Part shown: positions 23,544 through 25,806 of the stretch, in pieces
Layout of the letters: each line of letters opens with the position of its first letter
How positions within the stretch are numbered: the stretch's first letter is position 1
Assembly: GCA_017649745.1 (NCBI GenBank)
Contig: JAGCGE010000070.1
Coordinates: 1 to 25,806 of the forward strand
DNA: 25,806 bases
DNA from: Clostridiales bacterium
GTDB taxonomy: Bacteria; Bacillota_A; Clostridia; Saccharofermentanales; Saccharofermentanaceae
Direction: 5' to 3'
Notes under the pieces: generated by a model
What the model saw: the letters and a program-made list of their open reading frames with translations, nothing else
Told to the model about the DNA's origin: nothing
The model's database searches: none
Translations under genes and position numbers: made by a program

Positions 23544-24752
23544 TTATTCGCAGTAACTATCTATAAGCGATTCAGAAATGACTTCCTTAAGGAAGCTGCT
23601 GCTTCTAGCTGCATCCTTTGCTTCATCGAGTGTTCTTGGGAGGTGCTTAAGCTGGCTCAGTACTTCTCTGGAAGCATCTGACAGATCGAAGTTTGTAGGA
23701 GCCATGAGTTCCATATTCTTTTCGATACCTTCAAGGCTCGCATGGATAAGAAGTGCAAATACAAGATAAGGATTGCAGAATGCATCCGGTGATCTTAACT
23801 GTGCATAGTGATGCTTGCCGCCGCTCTGTGGAACTCTGATAAGCTGCTTCCTGTTTTCGATAGACCAGGAGATATATCTAGGCGCATTTCCCTTACCGAT
23901 CCTCTGGTAGGAATCGTCACAGCGGTTAAGGAATATAGTAATGTCATATATCTTATCTAATATACCTGCGATAGCCTGAGCGACGATATCATTCTTGCCG
24001 TCCTTCTCGCAGTTGAGGTTGATGTGGAAACCGTTACCAGGCTGATCAGCGATAGGCTTAGGTGAGAAGTCAGCATAAAGGCCGTTTCTAGCAGCGATCG
24101 TCTTAACTACTGATATAAATGTGATCGTGTCATCTGCAGCCTTCAGAGGATCAGCACTCTTAAAGTCGATCTCGTTCTGGCCCGGACCTGCTTCATGATG
24201 AGAGTTAACAGGTGTGATACCCATTCTCTCAAGAGTAAGACAGATCTCACGTCTTACGTTCTCACATTTATCAAGAGGAGCGATGTCCATGTAACCAGCT
24301 TTATCACAAGGGATCGATGTAGGCTCGCCCTCTTCATCCATCTTAAAAAGATAGAATTCTATACGTGTTCCGAAAGTAAAATCGATACCGAGCTTTTTGG
24401 CCTTCTCTACTGCCTGCTTAAGAAGATATCTCGTATCTGCAGGGAAAGCCGAATCATCCTGATATCTTATATCACAGAACATCCTTACTACTCTTCCCTG
24501 GTCAGGACGCCATGGAAGGAGCGCTGTAGTTGACGGATCAGGATGAAGGAATACATCCGAATAAGATTCCTTATCAAAACCCGGGATCTCAGTTCCGTTG
24601 ATACAGATACCTGTTGTAAGTGCTCTCTTGATATCGCTTGGCATTACAGAGATATTCTTAGGTGTACCATAGACATCACAGAATTGCAGTCTTATAAACT
24701 TGATGTCTTCTTCTTCAATATACTGCAAAAATTCATCTGTAGAACAATCCAT
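23544..24752 (-). CDS. glnA: Type I glutamine synthetase homologue, probably catalytically inactive
   Basis: The 402-residue product aligns well with type I glutamine synthetases (FIRLQFCDVYGTPKN, SHHEAGPGQNEIDF, PRYISWSIENR, LRSPDAFCNPYL) but lacks residues needed for catalysis, numbered here with the Salmonella equivalent in brackets. Asn52 replaces Asp50 (INGTEI for FDGSSI), Arg130 replaces Glu129 (GTRIEF for GPEPEF), Asn289 replaces the flap Glu327, Tyr316 replaces Arg355 and Gln318 replaces Glu357. The n1-metal and glutamate-side residues remain: Glu132, Glu187, Glu194, His243, Arg320. The C-terminal segment of about 20-40 residues is also missing compared with the usual 440-445. It may therefore bind glutamate or glutamine and act as a sensor rather than an enzyme. 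The ATG follows GGAGG. It is the first gene of the operon, directly before the ANTAR antiterminator gene. A divergent type III synthetase gene probably supplies the enzyme activity. Confidence 0.9.
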   Translation of the reverse strand: MDCSTDEFLQYIEEEDIKFIRLQFCDVYGTPKNISVMPSDIKRALTTGICINGTEIPGFDKESYSDVFLHPDPSTTALLPWRPDQGRVVRMFCDIRYQDDSAFPADTRYLLKQAVEKAKKLGIDFTFGTRIEFYLFKMDEEGEPTSIPCDKAGYMDIAPLDKCENVRREICLTLERMGITPVNSHHEAGPGQNEIDFKSADPLKAADDTITFISVVKTIAARNGLYADFSPKPIADQPGNGFHINLNCEKDGKNDIVAQAIAGILDKIYDITIFLNRCDDSYQRIGKGNAPRYISWSIENRKQLIRVPQSGGKHHYAQLRSPDAFCNPYLVFALLIHASLEGIEKNMELMAPTNFDLSDASREVLSQLKHLPRTLDEAKDAARSSSFLKEVISESLIDSYCE

Positions 24753-24784
24753 CTACTTTGTCCTCCAACAGTCATTTTATTCTC

Positions 24785-24839
24785 AAAAAAGTGTTAAGGC
24801 GTCCACTCGGACAGTCAAATATATCCGAATGAACGCCTT
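24785..24839 (-). terminator. Leader terminator/attenuator before the glnA-like operon
   Basis: On the minus strand a 16-bp stem (arms 24824-24839 and 24796-24811, two G-U pairs) with a 12-nt loop is followed by AACAC and six T. It lies between the promoter (24852-24880) and the ATG at 24752, so it would stop most transcripts before the operon unless antitermination occurs. The 3' arm contains GTCC-GAGT-GGAC, a short alternative hairpin that could compete with the terminator. Confidence 0.85.
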
Positions 24840-24851
24840 TGTTCTTTTAAA

Positions 24852-24880
24852 ATACTAACACTTGAATTTTGAATCGTCAA
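24852..24880 (-). promoter_or_regulatory. Promoter of the glnA-like/ANTAR/pyrG/dapL/glmS operon
   Basis: On the minus strand TTGACG, a 17-bp spacer, then TAGTAT. The -10 hexamer and the spacing are identical to the divergent promoter at 24906-24934. The predicted start near 24845 leaves the attenuator hairpin at the very 5' end of the RNA. Confidence 0.75.
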
Positions 24881-24900
24881 TGCCAAAAAAATTCAAAATT
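24865..24900. promoter_or_regulatory. Inverted repeat between the divergent promoters, candidate operator
   Basis: AATTTTGAAT (24865-24874) and ATTCAAAATT (24891-24900) form a perfect 10-bp inverted repeat with a 16-bp centre. One arm lies in the spacer of the leftward promoter and the other abuts the -35 of the rightward one, so a bound protein could affect both. Each arm is AT-rich, so chance cannot be excluded. Confidence 0.45.
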
Positions 24901-24905
24901 AGTGC

Positions 24906-24934
24906 TTGACAACTAAGAAACCGAGCGGTAGTAT
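24906..24934 (+). promoter_or_regulatory. Promoter of the type III glutamine synthetase gene
   Basis: TTGACA, a 17-bp spacer, then TAGTAT. The predicted start near 24941 gives a leader of about 113 nt containing the terminator at 24967-25004. Confidence 0.78.
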
Positions 24935-24966
24935 TGTGCCATAAGCAATTGAACAGACGGCAATGG

Positions 24967-25004
24967 CGCCACGGTCTATACGACTGTGGCGTCTTTTCTT
25001 TTTT
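24967..25004 (+). terminator. Leader terminator/attenuator before the type III glutamine synthetase gene
   Basis: CGCCACGGTC (24967-24976) pairs with GACTGTGGCG (24982-24991) around a 5-nt loop and is followed by TCTTTTCTTTTTT. It ends 49 bp upstream of the ATG and lies downstream of the promoter, so it is a conditional terminator. The sequence GCCAT (24938-24942) can pair with ATGGC (24963-24967), forming an upstream stem that borders the terminator and might alter its folding. Confidence 0.85.
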
Positions 25005-25053
25005 GCAAGAATAAACCGTCAATTATGCAAAACTAAACAAGGAGAATGCCAAT

Positions 25054-25806
25054 ATGAAAGACACAGCACAAATCTTCGGCGAGAACGTATTTAGTCTCAG
25101 TGTTATGCAAAAAAGGCTTCCTAAGGAAACATTCAAGGAAGTGAAAAATGCAATCGATAACGGCAAGAGACTTTCTGATGAAGCAGCAGGTGTCGTGGCT
25201 AATGAGATGAAGCAGTGGGCAATCGAGAAGGGTGCCACACATTACACACATTGGTTCCAACCAATGACAGGTTTCACATCAGAGAAACACGACAGTTTTA
25301 TCAATCCTGCTGATGATGGAAACATTATCCTGAGATTCTCAGGCAAGGCACTTACACAAGGTGAGCCTGATGCATCTTCCTTCCCTTCCGGTGGTCTTCG
25401 CGCTACATTCGAAGCAAGAGGTTATACAGCATGGGATCCTACATCCTACGCATTCATTAAGGAAGGCGTCCTTTGCATCCCAACAGCTTTCTGCTCATAC
25501 GGCGGCGAAGCACTTGATAAGAAGATCCCACTTCTCAGATCAATGGAAGCTCTTAACAAACAAGCAATCAGGATCTTGAAGCTTTTCGGAAATAATGATG
25601 TTACAAGCATCAAGACAACAGTAGGTCCTGAGCAAGAGTACTTCCTCATCGACGAAAAGGGTTATAACGCAAGAAGAGATCTTATCTATACAGGTCGTAC
25701 ACTTTTCGGAGCACCTCCGCCAAAGGGACAGCAAATGGAGGATCATTACTTCGGTGTTATCAAGCCTAGAGTACAGGCTTTCATGAAAGACCTGAATGAT
25801 GAACTC
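25054..25806 (+). CDS. glnN: Type III glutamine synthetase, N-terminal part (3' end beyond the window)
   Basis: Makes glutamine from glutamate, ammonia and ATP. The first 251 codons are present and the frame is open at the window end; family members are about 700 residues. Type III hallmarks are visible: [16 protein letters not shown] near the start, [12 protein letters not shown] (about 66-77), [17 protein letters not shown] (about 111-127) and [10 protein letters not shown] (about 192-201), whose two glutamates are metal ligands. The ATG has AAGGAG about 9 nt upstream. It is transcribed divergently from the inactive type I homologue, with a near-identical promoter and its own leader terminator. 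This suggests the two transcripts respond to the same nitrogen signal. The symbol glnN follows common use for this family. Confidence 0.96.
   Translation, partial: MKDTAQIFGENVFSLSVMQKRLPKETFKEVKNAIDNGKRLSDEAAGVVANEMKQWAIEKGATHYTHWFQPMTGFTSEKHDSFINPADDGNIILRFSGKALTQGEPDASSFPSGGLRATFEARGYTAWDPTSYAFIKEGVLCIPTAFCSYGGEALDKKIPLLRSMEALNKQAIRILKLFGNNDVTSIKTTVGPEQEYFLIDEKGYNARRDLIYTGRTLFGAPPPKGQQMEDHYFGVIKPRVQAFMKDLNDEL

Noticed and set aside
24785..25004. Classical ANTAR paired-hexaloop target
   Set aside because: I looked for two adjacent small hairpins with A at loop position 1 and G at position 4 and found none that overlaps the terminators convincingly.

Overview
The window looks like chromosome of an anaerobic member of Clostridia, most likely near Lachnospiraceae/Oscillospiraceae. 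This is inferred from the moderately low GC, the strong AGGAGG ribosome-binding sites, LL-diaminopimelate aminotransferase (DapL), a type III glutamine synthetase, an ANTAR regulator beside a glnA-like gene, and SipW-type signal peptidases with substrates bearing a TYAWF signal peptide. No rRNA, tRNA, CRISPR array or insertion sequence was seen.

Region 1 (1-8590) is a surface-protein locus. A leftward operon starts from a good promoter (7379-7407) and runs: degenerate EAL protein, membrane-anchored TasA/camelysin-like protein, SipW-like signal peptidase, membrane-anchored McrB-like AAA+ ATPase, DUF2357-like protein with a long charged coiled coil, second SipW-like signal peptidase, and a membrane protein cut by the window edge. 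Divergent to it, with its own promoter and a bidirectional terminator, is a secreted SipW-type substrate (7684-8469). I read this as a surface-fibre maturation or assembly system in which an McrBC-like AAA+ pair without a nuclease has been recruited to the membrane. It is the best candidate here for an undescribed system.

Region 2 (8591-15540) holds a GT-C-like polytopic membrane protein, a small polytopic membrane protein, an AbiE-type toxin-antitoxin pair with an operator over its own -10 box, and a large ECF sigma factor fused to a transmembrane segment and an extracellular domain. Near-identical ECF promoters (TGAACC-N16-CGTCT) precede the sigma operon and the small membrane-protein gene. 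This implies autoregulation plus at least one further target, with AbiE lying between the two. A 47-codon ORF with an ideal ribosome-binding site precedes and overlaps the sigma gene.

Region 3 (15541-18140) holds a 520-bp field of GGTTGGA/GGTTAGA repeats, partly a degenerate tandem repeat of about 165 bp. Next come a translation-start relic resembling a small type I (holin-like) toxin, and a membrane GGDEF-EAL protein with a dead GGDEF but an intact EAL.

Region 4 (18141-25806) is a nitrogen locus. A leftward operon encodes a type I glutamine synthetase homologue, an ANTAR antiterminator with a pseudo-receiver, CTP synthase, DapL and GlmS, and ends at a terminator. The synthetase homologue has lost its ATP-side catalytic residues but kept its other metal-site residues. 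Divergently, a type III glutamine synthetase (cut by the window end) is probably the working enzyme. Both transcripts start at TTGAC(A/G)-N17-TAGTAT promoters and meet an intrinsic terminator before the first gene. This suggests paired attenuation, possibly controlled by the ANTAR protein and sensed through the inactive synthetase.
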